This document shows, piece by piece, positions 42,585 through 51,270 of a stretch of DNA of 64,000 nucleotides. Under the pieces are notes generated by a model. It saw only the letters and a program-made list of their open reading frames with translations. It did not search any database and was not told the DNA's origin. Position 1 is the stretch's first letter, and every line of letters starts with the position of its first letter. The translations under genes and the position numbers were made by a program. This DNA is from an uncultured Collinsella sp. (GTDB taxonomy: Bacteria; Actinomycetota; Coriobacteriia; Coriobacteriales; Coriobacteriaceae). The stretch covers positions 1-64,000 of the forward strand of contig URZI01000002.1 in NCBI GenBank assembly GCA_900552385.1. Reading direction: 5' to 3'.

Positions 42585-42643
42585 TCGCATGTAGCCAATT
42601 CGTTTTGCAAGGCATAAGGAGCCTGCGAGATAAGGAGCTAGAA

Positions 42644-43579
42644 ATGATCCTCACCGTTACGATGAACCCGTCCGTCGATACGCGCTATCAGCTCGATGAG
42701 CTCATTATCGACGACGTCAACCGCGTGACGCCCGAAAAGACCGCCGGCGGTAAGGGCCTCAACGTGGCCCGCGTCCTGGGCCAGCTGGGCGACGATGTCG
42801 TGGCAACCGGCTTGCTTGGTGGTCATATGGGCGCCTATATGGCCGAGCTCATGGATGCCAACGGCATTAAGAATGATTTTGTGCCCATCAAGGGCGAGAC
42901 CCGCATTTGCCTCAATATCCTTCATGCTGGCAACCAGACCGAGCTGCTCGAGAGCGGCCCGACGATTGCCCCCGAGGAGCTCGATGCCTTTACCGCCAAG
43001 TTCGCCGAGCTTGCGAGCAAGGCCGATGTCGTTACCATCTCGGGTTCGCTGCCCCGCGGCGTCGAGGCGGACTACTACGCCAAGATCACGGGCATTGCAG
43101 AGAACGCCGGCGCCAAGGTGCTGCTCGATACCTCGGGCGCCTCGCTCGAGGCTGCGCTCAAGTCCGAGGTCAAGCCCGAGCTGGTTAAGCCTAACCTGAC
43201 CGAAATTAACGGTCTTCTGGGCACGAGCTTTACCACCGACGATGTGGACGAGCTCCGCTCCGCGCTCGCCTCTGATGCCCGCTTCTCCGATATCCCCTGG
43301 GTCGTCGTGTCCATGGGTGCTGCCGGTTCCGTGGGCTTCCATAACGGGCGTGCGTTCCGCGCAAAGACGCCCGATATCCCCGCCGTTAACGCCACGGGCT
43401 CTGGCGATTCGACCATTGCCGGCTTCGCACATGCGATTGCTGCCGGAGCCGACGACGAGACGGTGCTGCGTACCGCCAACACCTGCGGCAAGCTCAATGC
43501 CATGGATCCCATGACTGGCCACTTGGTTATGGATCGTTGGGACGAGGTTTACAACGGCGTTGTCGTGACCGAGCTGTAG
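42644..43579 (+). CDS. PfkB-family sugar-phosphate kinase (tagatose-6-phosphate kinase / 1-phosphofructokinase type)
   Basis: 311-aa ribokinase-fold enzyme: MILTVTMNPSVDTRYQL start, GGKGLNVARVL substrate loop, PRG motif in SGSLPRGV, and the catalytic anion hole ATGSGDSTIAGF. In this context it would phosphorylate tagatose-6-phosphate from AgaS (and from lactose catabolism) to tagatose-1,6-bisphosphate; the aldolase is not in the window. 1-phosphofructokinase activity cannot be excluded by sequence. ATG 42644 follows TAAGGAG by 6 bp. Confidence 0.85.
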   Translation: MILTVTMNPSVDTRYQLDELIIDDVNRVTPEKTAGGKGLNVARVLGQLGDDVVATGLLGGHMGAYMAELMDANGIKNDFVPIKGETRICLNILHAGNQTELLESGPTIAPEELDAFTAKFAELASKADVVTISGSLPRGVEADYYAKITGIAENAGAKVLLDTSGASLEAALKSEVKPELVKPNLTEINGLLGTSFTTDDVDELRSALASDARFSDIPWVVVSMGAAGSVGFHNGRAFRAKTPDIPAVNATGSGDSTIAGFAHAIAAGADDETVLRTANTCGKLNAMDPMTGHLVMDRWDEVYNGVVVTEL

Positions 43580-43588
43580 GAGCTTGTG

Positions 43589-43744
43589 CTGCGGTCCCGG
43601 CATCGGTTGCTAGCTCATGTCGACGACAAGTGCAGTAGCATTATGCCGGGGCGCGACGCCGACACTGTCATGTTCAATCCCGACCTTACCCTGGTCGAGA
43701 CGCATGTGGGTGGCAACAGCGTCGGTAATGCGTTTGCCGAGTAG
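43589..43744 (+). pseudogene. Remnant of a second nagA copy (3' end only)
   Basis: Bases 43613-43744 encode the last 43 residues of a NagA-type protein (KCSSIMPGRDADTVMF, then ETHVGGNSVGNAFAE and stop), closely matching the end of the intact gene at 39717. Upstream, 43589-43612 still resembles nagA but in a shifted frame. No start or metal site remains. It marks a past duplication or deletion between the kinase and YhcH genes. Confidence 0.8.
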
Positions 43745-43776
43745 CCGCCAAAGAAACGATCCGAGAGGGGATTTAG

Positions 43777-44250
43777 ATGATTTACGGTGCATTGGGCGAT
43801 ATCGAGGAGTACCGTGGAATGCTCAAGGGCCTCGACGTGCTGATCGATTGGCTCGAGGAAAACGATCCGGCGAAGCTCGAGGTCGGCAGCCATCCGATTC
43901 TGGGCGACAAGGTCTTTGCGAACGTCATGGCTCCCACGACGCGTCCCGAAGCCGAGGCTCACTATGAGACGCATCAGCGCTATCACGACCTGCAGATCGA
44001 CGTCGAGGGTCGCGAGGCCTTTAAGGTTGCCACGGGCAGCCTGACGCTGGTTCAGGAGTTTGACGAGAAGGACGACTACGATCTGGTCGATTCCGACGCC
44101 TCGATCGCCGGCGATCTTACTGACGACAAGTTTGCGCTGTTTGTTGCCGGCGAGCCTCACATGCCCACGCTCGAGTTCCCGGGCGATGGCGCACAGCCGG
44201 TCAAGAAGATCTGCTTTAAGCTGCTTGCAGACGCTTACTGGGAGGAGTAA
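43777..44250 (+). CDS. YhcH/YjgK/YiaL-family protein
   Basis: 157-aa cupin-like protein of the DUF386 family, homologous to the beta subunit of evolved beta-galactosidase (EbgC). Some members are sugar anomerases or epimerases acting on sialic acid or related sugars. The motif THQRYHDLQIDVEG and the acidic/His residues of the barrel (VAGEPHMPTL) are intact. AGAGGGG before ATG. It lies at the end of the aga region, so it probably handles a linear or anomeric form of an amino sugar; function is inferred. Confidence 0.87.
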   Translation: MIYGALGDIEEYRGMLKGLDVLIDWLEENDPAKLEVGSHPILGDKVFANVMAPTTRPEAEAHYETHQRYHDLQIDVEGREAFKVATGSLTLVQEFDEKDDYDLVDSDASIAGDLTDDKFALFVAGEPHMPTLEFPGDGAQPVKKICFKLLADAYWEE

Positions 44251-44279
44251 CGAGCCGCTCGGCTGAGCTGCTCGTTTTG
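44250..44279 (+). terminator. Weak terminator after the YhcH-type gene
   Basis: ACGAGC (44250-44255) pairs with GCTCGT (44270-44275), extendable by two bases past a mismatch, followed by TTTT. It overlaps the stop codon. Confidence 0.45.
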
Positions 44280-44424
44280 CGAGCGTTATCCCTTGGAGGA
44301 ACGCGCTTGGGCCCCGCTGATCGCGGTTCCTTTGGGGATTGCGGTTGGCGGGGCTTTTGTTGAGTAGGGGAGTTTCCGGCGGCGTTGTGCTTGGATTGGC
44401 GGATGCGCGCCCGAAATCGGCAAC

Positions 44425-44448
44425 AAAAAAGCCGCCCGAAGGCGGCTA
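44425..44448 (-). terminator. Terminator of tRNA-Thr
   Basis: GCCGCC (44431-44436), CGAA loop, GGCGGC (44441-44446); on the minus strand six T follow. Located 10 bp past the tRNA 3' end. Confidence 0.85.
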
Positions 44449-44458
44449 TCTTGTGCAA

Positions 44459-44534
44459 TGGAGCCAGCGACCGGGCTCGAACCGGTGACCCCCGCTTTAC
44501 GAGAGCGGTGCTCTACCAACTGAGCTACGCTGGC
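44459..44534 (-). tRNA. tRNA-Thr (anticodon CGT)
   Basis: 76-nt cloverleaf on the minus strand: acceptor GCCAGCG pairs with CGCTGGC, D-arm AGCTCAGTTGGTAGAGC, anticodon stem CCGCT/AGCGG with loop CTCGTAA (anticodon CGT, reads ACG), T-arm CCGGTTCGAGCCCGG. The 3' CCA is encoded (44459-44461). It is followed by its own terminator. Confidence 0.95.
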
Positions 44535-44691
44535 GGCCATGTGGTGACGCAACTGAGGCGTCAACGGCTGTCTATGATACGGGACATCGCACATCCGCGC
44601 AAGTGTTCTGAGGGCTTTTCTCACTTTAAATGCACTAATATTAGAGGCGTGATGTCTTGCTCTTACGGTTCTCAAGTAGAATGGGGCAGCG

Positions 44692-45171
44692 ATGACTCAA
44701 CCCAAGATTCTTCTCGCACGCATCGACGACCGTTTCATTTACGGACAAGACGTTGATCTGTGGAACGAAGCCGTGGGTTCCAACCTTGTCCTAATCGTCA
44801 ACGATGAGATCGCGGCAGATTCGCGCCAATGGGCACCCATGAGGGTGGCGGCGCCAGAAGGCGTTTGGACGCGGTTTTTCTCGGTACAAAAGGCCATCGA
44901 CATCATTCATACCGCAACGCCGCGTCAATGGATTCTGATCATGGTGGCCTCACCCGCCGATGTGCTCGCGCTGGTTAAGGGTGGTGTGCCGATCACCAAG
45001 ATCAGCATCGGCCATATGCAGGCAGAGGAGGGCAAGTGTCCCGTTACGCCTGCCGTTGCCGTGAGCGACGCAGACGTTGCTGCCCTCAAAGAACTGCAGG
45101 CGCTCGGCATAGAGCTAGAAATCCGCTATCTCCCCAGTTCCAATCCCGACCCCATCCAACTGGTCATTTAA
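44692..45171 (+). CDS. Orphan PTS mannose-family IIB with His replaced by Tyr
   Basis: 159-aa full-length IIB fold, clearly similar to the functional IIB at 34958 (KGGVPITKISIGHMQ, VSDADVAALKELQALG). The phosphorylation site differs: the family motif R-I-D-[DN]-R-L-[IV]-H-G-Q reads RIDDRFIYGQD, so the phosphoryl-accepting His is Tyr. No IIA, IIC or IID gene accompanies it. It has no disruptions. It may therefore be a non-transporting regulator, a decoy for IIA, or a decaying copy. The stop codon lies inside a dispersed repeat (45168-45189). Confidence 0.88.
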   Translation: MTQPKILLARIDDRFIYGQDVDLWNEAVGSNLVLIVNDEIAADSRQWAPMRVAAPEGVWTRFFSVQKAIDIIHTATPRQWILIMVASPADVLALVKGGVPITKISIGHMQAEEGKCPVTPAVAVSDADVAALKELQALGIELEIRYLPSSNPDPIQLVI

Positions 45172-45189
45172 GAACGTCCCCAATGACTA
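45168..45189. repeat. Short dispersed repeat (AAGAACGTCCC family)
   Basis: 22 bp matching the complement of 9897-9918 at 21 positions; it overlaps the stop codon of the orphan IIB gene. Confidence 0.55.
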
Positions 45190-45199
45190 GGCAGCAAAA

Positions 45200-45227
45200 C
45201 GCCCGTCGGCGGCGGTGCCGGCGGGCG
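45200..45227 (-). terminator. Terminator of galM
   Basis: 11-bp arms (45200-45210, 45217-45227) with one mismatch, 6-nt loop; on the minus strand TTTT follows. Between convergent IIB and galM. Confidence 0.7.
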
Positions 45228-45255
45228 CTACTGTGCGATATGTTGCGCCGTGCGT

Positions 45256-46308
45256 TTAGTGCCTCATAAAGTGGTATTCGATCATATTGCTGTAGGGGTG
45301 ACCCGGACCCACAATGCCCTGCGGGAACAGCGGCTGGTGCGGCGTGTCGGGGTACATCTCGGCCTCGAGGGCAAAGCCGGCGCCCCAGCCATAGTTGGCA
45401 TCGTCCTTGGCGTGCTCGTCGCCCAGCCAGTTGCCGGTGTAGAGCTGCACGCCCGGGGCGGTGGTGTAGTAGTCCAGCTCACGACCGGTCCACATCTCCT
45501 CGACATGTAGGGCGCGACGCAGGTTGCGGCCGTACTGATAGCCATCGATGCACAGGCAGTGATCGTAGCCACGGGCCTGCTTAATCTGCGGGTCGTCGGC
45601 CTCCATGCCGGGTGCGACGGGGCGCAGCTCGCGAAAGTCAAACGGTGTTCCCTCGACCGGAGCGATTTCGCCGGTGGGGATGTTCTGCTCGTTAATGGGC
45701 AAGTAGTGGGCAGCGTTGGCGATAAAGAAGTGCTCACAGTCCATGCCGGCGTTATGGCCGGCAAGGTTAAAGTACGTGTGGTTGGTCATGGACACGTAGG
45801 TGGCGCGGTCGCTCTCGCAACCATACTCGATGCGGAAGACGCCGGTGCGCGTAACGGTAAACACAGCCGTAAAGGTTCGGTTGCCGGGCAGGCCCAGCTC
45901 GCCATCCTTAAGCGAGGTGGTCATGCGCACGGCGTTGTGAGTCTCGTCGAGCTCAACGTCCCATACGCGCTTGTGCAGACCATGCTCAAGATCGCTGTGC
46001 AGGTTGTTGACGCCTTCGTTGGCCGGCATGTGCCAGTCCGTGCCGTCGATGGTGATCGTGGCGCCCGCGGTGCGGTTTGCCACGGGGCCGATGGTCGCGC
46101 CAAAGCATGCGGGGTTGTCAAAGTAATCCTCGAGCTTATCGAAGCCCAGCACCACATCGCGCACGTTGCCGGGGATGTCGGGCACATCGATGCCAAGCAC
46201 GGTGGCGCCATAGTCCATAATGCGAACGCAGATCTCGGGCCCGTTGAGGGTGTAGCGATGAACGGGGGTACCGCACGGCGCGGTGCCGTAAAGCTCGGAA
46301 GTGATCAT
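45256..46308 (-). CDS. galM: Aldose 1-epimerase (mutarotase)
   Basis: 350-aa enzyme interconverting alpha and beta anomers of galactose/glucose, in the cytoplasm. Seen: ATIGPVANR (substrate Arg), NNLHSDLEHG (first catalytic His), MTNHTYFNLAGH (second His), YDHCLCI and the C-terminal catalytic Glu region GAGFALEAEMYPD. Start set at 46308 (AGGAA 4 bp upstream). Divergent from the DeoR regulator, which may control it. Confidence 0.93.
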   Translation of the reverse strand: MITSELYGTAPCGTPVHRYTLNGPEICVRIMDYGATVLGIDVPDIPGNVRDVVLGFDKLEDYFDNPACFGATIGPVANRTAGATITIDGTDWHMPANEGVNNLHSDLEHGLHKRVWDVELDETHNAVRMTTSLKDGELGLPGNRTFTAVFTVTRTGVFRIEYGCESDRATYVSMTNHTYFNLAGHNAGMDCEHFFIANAAHYLPINEQNIPTGEIAPVEGTPFDFRELRPVAPGMEADDPQIKQARGYDHCLCIDGYQYGRNLRRALHVEEMWTGRELDYYTTAPGVQLYTGNWLGDEHAKDDANYGWGAGFALEAEMYPDTPHQPLFPQGIVGPGHPYSNMIEYHFMRH

Positions 46309-46514
46309 TTGGTTCCTAACATCGAGGTATTTCGGACAAACTGTAGCGCGAACAGGCGAGATTATCACTACACCCCACTAAAGCAGGGGGTATTTTTCTC
46401 AAAAAAGTGATGATTGGAGCTGTGCGGGCGTTCATTTTTGACGCGCACGAGTCTGATACAATTTGTTCGTTACTGTTTGAATGATATGCGCGCAAAGAAC
46501 GGCGAGGATTCATC

Positions 46515-47279
46515 GTGATTAAGGCAGAGCGACAGGATAAGGTTCGTCAGCTGCTCGAAGAGCAGGGCACGGTCTCGGTCAAGGAGATTTCGGATGCGCT
46601 GGGTGTCTCGGATATGACGATTCGCCGCGACCTTGAGGAACTTGCGAGCCTGGGCGAGATCGAGCGCGTGCACGGCGGCGCCCGTAGTGCACAGGGACGT
46701 CCCCACACTATGTTGCGCCATGAGTATTCGCACAGCGAAAAGCGCACGAAGCATGCCGAGGAAAAGCTGCAGATCGCGCGCCGCGCCGTTGAGCTCATCG
46801 AGGAGGGCTCGACCATCTTTTTGGGTACGGGCACTACGGTTGAGCAGATGGCCTCGATGCTGCCGGCGTGCCGCCTGCGCATCGTGACTAACTCGCTTTC
46901 GGTCTTTAACCTGCTCGAGCCGCGCGAGGACTGTGACCTGTGCCTGGTAGGCGGCATGTACCGCCGCCGCACCGCCGCCTTTGTGGGGCCCACGGCCGAG
47001 GATACCCTGCGCGCACTAGGGATTGACACGGCGTTTGTCGGCGCCAACGGCATTCTGGACGGCGACGTGTCCACGTCCAACATGGAAGAGGGCCGCATCC
47101 AGCAGCTCGCCTTTAGCAAGGCCGATTCACGCTACCTCATCGCCGACTCCAGCAAGATCGGCAAGCGCGACTTCTACACCTTCTGCCGCCTGGACAATTT
47201 GGACGCTGTGGTGTGCGAGCCGGGTATCGCCGCCGAGGACCGTGTCGCCATCGAGGAGCACACGCAGGTCATCTGCTAG
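46515..47279 (+). CDS. DeoR-family sugar-metabolism repressor
   Basis: 254-aa regulator: N-terminal DeoR HTH (RQLLEEQGTVSVKEISDALGVSDMTIRRDLEEL) and C-terminal sugar-phosphate-sensing DeoRC domain (FLGTGTTVEQMASML; GANGILDGDVSTSNMEEG; DSSKIGKRDF). Related LacR/AgaR proteins respond to tagatose-6-P or fructose phosphates. Start is GTG 46515 with GCGAGGA 6 bp upstream. It is divergent from galM. Its 3' half is duplicated as a remnant at 51384. Confidence 0.9.
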   Translation: MIKAERQDKVRQLLEEQGTVSVKEISDALGVSDMTIRRDLEELASLGEIERVHGGARSAQGRPHTMLRHEYSHSEKRTKHAEEKLQIARRAVELIEEGSTIFLGTGTTVEQMASMLPACRLRIVTNSLSVFNLLEPREDCDLCLVGGMYRRRTAAFVGPTAEDTLRALGIDTAFVGANGILDGDVSTSNMEEGRIQQLAFSKADSRYLIADSSKIGKRDFYTFCRLDNLDAVVCEPGIAAEDRVAIEEHTQVIC

Positions 47280-47398
47280 CTAACGCTACGGGATTGCCAA
47301 CAGGCGATGCGGGAGGAATTTTACCTCCTGTCATTGTGGAAACCAGCGCGTCAGCGCTACGCAATATGACGCGCAAATGAGGACCCCATAATCAAATC

Positions 47399-47455
47399 GT
47401 CTCAACCTGTAACATCTAGACGTCCAAAACCGGTCTACGTGTTACAGATTGAGAC
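47399..47455. repeat. 57-bp hairpin repeat, copy a (type 1, single)
   Basis: Ends GTCTCAACCTGTAACA and TGTTACAGATTGAGAC pair; the inner CTAGAC/GGTCTA extends the stem to an AAAA-containing loop. Lies between the convergent DeoR and GntR genes. Confidence 0.85.
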
Positions 47456-47470
47456 AAAAGAAAAAGAACA

Positions 47471-48190
47471 TTAGGACTTGAAAATAAAGTTTTGATAAGG
47501 GACTCGCCCAGTTAAGACGGTGCGGCAGACAATTGAGATTAGTTTGCCTCCGGAGTCGTAAGCATAATGAGTCAGTTCGATGACCGGAAGTTTTGCAACA
47601 CCATAATTACTGGCTTCGGAATCGCTAAGCTGACGTGCTCTATAGCTTTCCCTAACAGATTGGATAGACTTGGACAAGTCGTCCATGATTCTGCTAAATG
47701 CCTGATAATCTAACTGGTTATTCGGAACGCGCGACTTTGAAATGAAGAACGTATCAGCGCCTATGAAGCTGCCTTCAAGTTCGTAGGTCAATTCAAGACG
47801 CTGAATTTCATCGCGACTTTGACATCCAAATTGTTGGAGCATCATTACGGAAATTGGACGACCTGATGTGAGGCCGCCGAAATGTTTGGTGATGGCATCC
47901 GGATCAACGCCATCGCAATGGCTTGCAAAGTCAAAGTCTAAAAGTGAATTGAGCTCGCTAACGCGTTTCGGTGCAACAAACGATCCCTTACCTTGGATTC
48001 GATAGATACTTCCACGACGCTCCAGCTCACTCATGGCAAGTCGGACGGTTGTTCTGCTTACGGCGTATTCGTCGCAGAGTTCCATTTCTGTTGGAAGTTT
48101 ATCGTCTGCTTGATATTCATCGACGATCTGCTTGAGCAGCGCGTCGGTGAGCTGTAAATAGAGTGGTCGTTTTTCGTGTGTATCGAGCAT
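47471..48190 (-). CDS. GntR/HutC-family regulator
   Basis: 239-aa protein with GntR HTH (EMELCDEYAVSRTTVRLAMSELERRGSIYRI, residues ~35-65) and a UTRA domain. It is transcribed after the DUF7916-type gene and is divergent, as a unit, from the IIBC permease at 49540. It most likely controls both; the palindrome TATTGTTACAACAATA at 49231-49246 is a candidate operator. Start 48190 (GAGG 5 bp upstream) preferred over 48208. Base composition is A/T-richer than the neighbours, suggesting acquisition. Confidence 0.88.
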   Translation of the reverse strand: MLDTHEKRPLYLQLTDALLKQIVDEYQADDKLPTEMELCDEYAVSRTTVRLAMSELERRGSIYRIQGKGSFVAPKRVSELNSLLDFDFASHCDGVDPDAITKHFGGLTSGRPISVMMLQQFGCQSRDEIQRLELTYELEGSFIGADTFFISKSRVPNNQLDYQAFSRIMDDLSKSIQSVRESYRARQLSDSEASNYGVAKLPVIELTHYAYDSGGKLISIVCRTVLTGRVPYQNFIFKS

Positions 48191-48262
48191 TAGAGCCTCA
48201 GTTTGCATGTTGGTTATACCTGATGGTTGCCTCAGTCGGGATGTAACGTGGGCAAGGTAACC

Positions 48263-49183
48263 TTAACGTATCACAGAGCGGCTCAGCATGACGATCTGAT
48301 GCCTGTATCCACGAAGGGCTTGTCCGAGCGTGAAGATATTCTGGGGCAGGCAAATCCCGTTCATGGAGTCCCCGATATGTTGGAGGTCGGCGCCGGCTGC
48401 TTTTGCTGCAAGGCCTATTTTCTTAATGGTCTCGCTGTCGCAGGAGTCTTGACTCGTCCCGTTCGCCGCCATGACGAGAACCTTCTCTTCAATTGACTTG
48501 CCAACGTTGTGGGATCGTACAAAGTCTACGATGGCACGCAGGTCTGCTTCTTGGAAGCAAGGGACGGTGTAGGGGGCTGGCACGAGAAGGATATCGACGC
48601 CGAGGTCAACAAACTTGCGCGCAATTTCGAGCGTCATGACAGGTTCCGCAACGCCCGCTCCATGCATTTTTCCGGCTATGACCAGGCCATTGAAATGCTC
48701 TTTGGAGAGTTTAATCGAATGGGCGATTGCATCGTTGGAGACGCCGGTTCCAGGGTTGCCCGTCAGGCAGATAAAATCAAATCCGAGTTCGTTAGCCTTT
48801 TCTAAGGTCTTGGGAGAGACGCGACGACCCATGGGGATTTCCGTTCGGGATTCAGACATCTCTGCCTCGTTATCAACTGGCTCCAGATTGACGCCAATGG
48901 GCCTTCCGCATGCTCGCTTCACCCAAGTGACCGGGTTTTCATTGAGATCATCTGGAATACCGGCAATAACTGGATCGAACACATCGAGCGCGTTAAACAA
49001 AAGCAGGTCGGCACCTGCGGCACGTTCGATTTCTGCATTAGTAACGCCGCCGAGAAATTGGGAAGAGGGTACGTTTTCCGCCATGATGGTACGTCCCTCG
49101 GAAGCCAGAATTGCCTGCTTTAGATCCATGGGTGACGTGGCGGCAAAATCGGATGCGGACATGTTCAGTAATCGTTTGGGCAT
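48263..49183 (-). CDS. TIM-barrel protein of unknown function (DUF7916-like)
   Basis: 306-aa protein with a PEP-phosphonomutase/TIM-barrel-like pattern: RTIMAENVPSSQFLGGVTNAEIERAAGADLLLFNALDVFDP at the N-terminus, GVNLEPVDNEAEM, FICLTGNPGTGVSN, and DILLVPAPYTVPC. Such proteins accompany PTS genes and are variously annotated (haloacid dehalogenase-like, DUF7916); the reaction is not known to me. AAGGAAG precedes the ATG. It heads the minus-strand pair with GntR and is divergent from IIBC at 49540, so it probably acts on the imported sugar phosphate. Confidence 0.75.
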   Translation of the reverse strand: MPKRLLNMSASDFAATSPMDLKQAILASEGRTIMAENVPSSQFLGGVTNAEIERAAGADLLLFNALDVFDPVIAGIPDDLNENPVTWVKRACGRPIGVNLEPVDNEAEMSESRTEIPMGRRVSPKTLEKANELGFDFICLTGNPGTGVSNDAIAHSIKLSKEHFNGLVIAGKMHGAGVAEPVMTLEIARKFVDLGVDILLVPAPYTVPCFQEADLRAIVDFVRSHNVGKSIEEKVLVMAANGTSQDSCDSETIKKIGLAAKAAGADLQHIGDSMNGICLPQNIFTLGQALRGYRHQIVMLSRSVIR

Positions 49184-49539
49184 TGTTACTTCCTTTGACT
49201 AGAACGACAGGCTTGTGACATTGTCTCTAATATTGTTACAACAATATATTCAATATGTTATATCCAATCGGTGAACGGTTGCAAGCTTATTGTACTGCTC
49301 AGAAAAAATAGCCTTTAGCTGGGAAAACCTTATATTAATCAACTACCGTTCACCGAATAAGTATTTGAATTCTTGACATATCGACAAAGCGGAAAAAGAA
49401 TTGGTTATGACAAATCGCGCAAATGATATTACATTTCGCACAAGAACGTATTCACTTACATAAGTGGATACAAACGGGGACGACGACGGTTGAGTCCGGA
49501 TAAATCGTTACGTGCCCGGGAATCATGAAAGGATGTGTT
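49184..49539. promoter_or_regulatory. Divergent control region, DUF7916-like / IIBC
   Basis: 356 bp without a gene. Contains the palindrome TATTGTT-AC-AACAATA (49231-49246), one GGTGAACGGTTG (49270-49281), its inverted form ACCGTTCACCG (49345-49355), and TTGACA (49373-49378) as a -35 with a weak -10 near 49396. A/T-rich throughout. Confidence 0.6.
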
Positions 49540-51234
49540 ATGGACGCTATCGTCAAATTCCTTGAAAAACACCAGCCCCTCTTCGACAAAATCTCGAGGA
49601 ACATTTATCTGGTGGCGATCAAGGATGGCTTTCTCTCGAATATGCCAATTGTGCTGTTCTCGAGCCTGTTCCTTCTTCTTTCGACGCTCCCTGCCTATGT
49701 AGGCATCACGCTTCCGTCTGAGGTGCTGGATTTCTTCAATAAAATCTATGCATATACCATGGGACTTCTTGGCATTATGGTGGCCGGCACCACGGCGAGC
49801 TCACTTGCCATGTCGATGAACCGTCGCATGCCTTCGGGTAAATCTCTCAACCCCACCTCGTGCATGGTTTGTGCCATGTGCGGCATGCTCTTGCTATCGG
49901 TGACGAACGATGTTGTCTCGATTGGCGGAGCAGATACATCTGTTTTTGAAACCGGCTATATGGGAACCAAGGGTTTTCTCGCTGCGTTCGTAGCCGCATT
50001 CTTGACCGTTAATATCTATAAGGTGTGCATTAGCCATAATGTGACGATCAAGCTTCCCAAAGAGGTCCCTGGCTCTATTGCGCAGAGTTTTCGCGATATC
50101 TTTGCATTTGGGTTTTCGATCCTTGCGTGCGCTTTTATCGATCTTGCGAGCCGCAAGCTGCTTGCTGTGCCGTTCGCCAATTTGGTATCCGCTCTCATCT
50201 CGCCGCTGTTCTCCGCGGTCGACACCTATCCTGGCATGGCGCTTATCGAAGGCGCGGTCGCGCTTTTCCAATTTATGGGTATCCACGGTGCTTCGGTTGT
50301 CATGAGTCCGATCAATGCTGCGCTCTACGGCAATACCGTTACCAATCTTGAGGTTTTCCAAGCAGGTGGACACCCGTCAATTGCTCTCACGCAGGACTTT
50401 ACAAGCTTCATCGGCGGTCTGGGCGGTTCTGGCTGCACGTTCATCGTTCCTATTATCCTGATCATGTTTATGCGCTCCAAGCAGCTTAAAGCCATGGGCA
50501 AGGCATCGATTATCCCGGTGATTTTTGGAGTTAACGAGCCCGTTATCTTCGGTATGCCGATTGTTCTCAATCCCTATATGTTCGTGCCCTTCCTAGTGGC
50601 TCCTATGGTCAACGCCATTATCGGTAAATTTTTCATTGACGTCATTGGAATAAACGCCCCCATGTATACCATGCCGTGGGCGCTTCCCGGCCCAATTGGT
50701 GCGTTCCTCACCACGGGTCTCGATCTGCGTTCTCTCGTATTGATGGCAGTGCTGTTGGTCGTCGACTTTGTGATTTACTATCCGTTCTGCAAGGCGTATG
50801 ACCATCAGCTTTGTTTGGAAGAGTCTGCAAAGGAGACTGCAGGAAACTCGGATGCAGATACTATTGCCGCACAGGAAAATGTCGCAAAAGCTCTCGAGGC
50901 GGTAAAGGACAAGGCGGAGCAGATCCGCGTGCTCGTGCTTTGCCAGGGTGCCGGCACTTCGACTCTCTTGGCAAATGCTCTTCGCGAAGGTGCCGCTGCT
51001 AAGGGTATCGATCTGGTTTCTCAGTCCGGTGCGTACGGAAGCCACTATGAGACGATGGATCAGTACAACGTGATTGTTCTGGCGCCCCAGGCACGCATGT
51101 ACTATGACGCTATGAAGGCCGATACCGATCGCCTTGGAATTAAACTGCTCACCACAAGGGGCAAGGAGTATATCGACCTTACCAACGATCCCGAAGGTGC
51201 AATTGACTGGATCGTTCAGGAGCTGGCTAAATAG
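49540..51234 (+). CDS. PTS lactose-family IIBC permease
   Basis: 564 aa: IIC membrane domain (1-~430, about ten helices, starts MDAIVKFLEKHQPLFDKIS; NEPVIFGMP sugar-site loop), short linker, and C-terminal IIB domain with phosphocysteine in VLVLCQGAGTSTLL. LacE-type architecture. No IIA or glycosidase follows; the next genes are unrelated. AAAGGATG is the ribosome site. Substrate unknown; the divergent DUF7916-like/GntR pair is its functional partner by context. Confidence 0.9.
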   Translation: MDAIVKFLEKHQPLFDKISRNIYLVAIKDGFLSNMPIVLFSSLFLLLSTLPAYVGITLPSEVLDFFNKIYAYTMGLLGIMVAGTTASSLAMSMNRRMPSGKSLNPTSCMVCAMCGMLLLSVTNDVVSIGGADTSVFETGYMGTKGFLAAFVAAFLTVNIYKVCISHNVTIKLPKEVPGSIAQSFRDIFAFGFSILACAFIDLASRKLLAVPFANLVSALISPLFSAVDTYPGMALIEGAVALFQFMGIHGASVVMSPINAALYGNTVTNLEVFQAGGHPSIALTQDFTSFIGGLGGSGCTFIVPIILIMFMRSKQLKAMGKASIIPVIFGVNEPVIFGMPIVLNPYMFVPFLVAPMVNAIIGKFFIDVIGINAPMYTMPWALPGPIGAFLTTGLDLRSLVLMAVLLVVDFVIYYPFCKAYDHQLCLEESAKETAGNSDADTIAAQENVAKALEAVKDKAEQIRVLVLCQGAGTSTLLANALREGAAAKGIDLVSQSGAYGSHYETMDQYNVIVLAPQARMYYDAMKADTDRLGIKLLTTRGKEYIDLTNDPEGAIDWIVQELAK

Positions 51235-51270
51235 TGGATGCACTCCGTCGTTGATTCGTCGGTGTATAGT

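Noticed and set aside
40962..42590. Single 542-codon minus-strand protein including the flavodoxin
   Set aside because: Only the part from 41546 downward is flavodoxin-like with its own ribosome site; the rest is antisense to the LacX-like gene.
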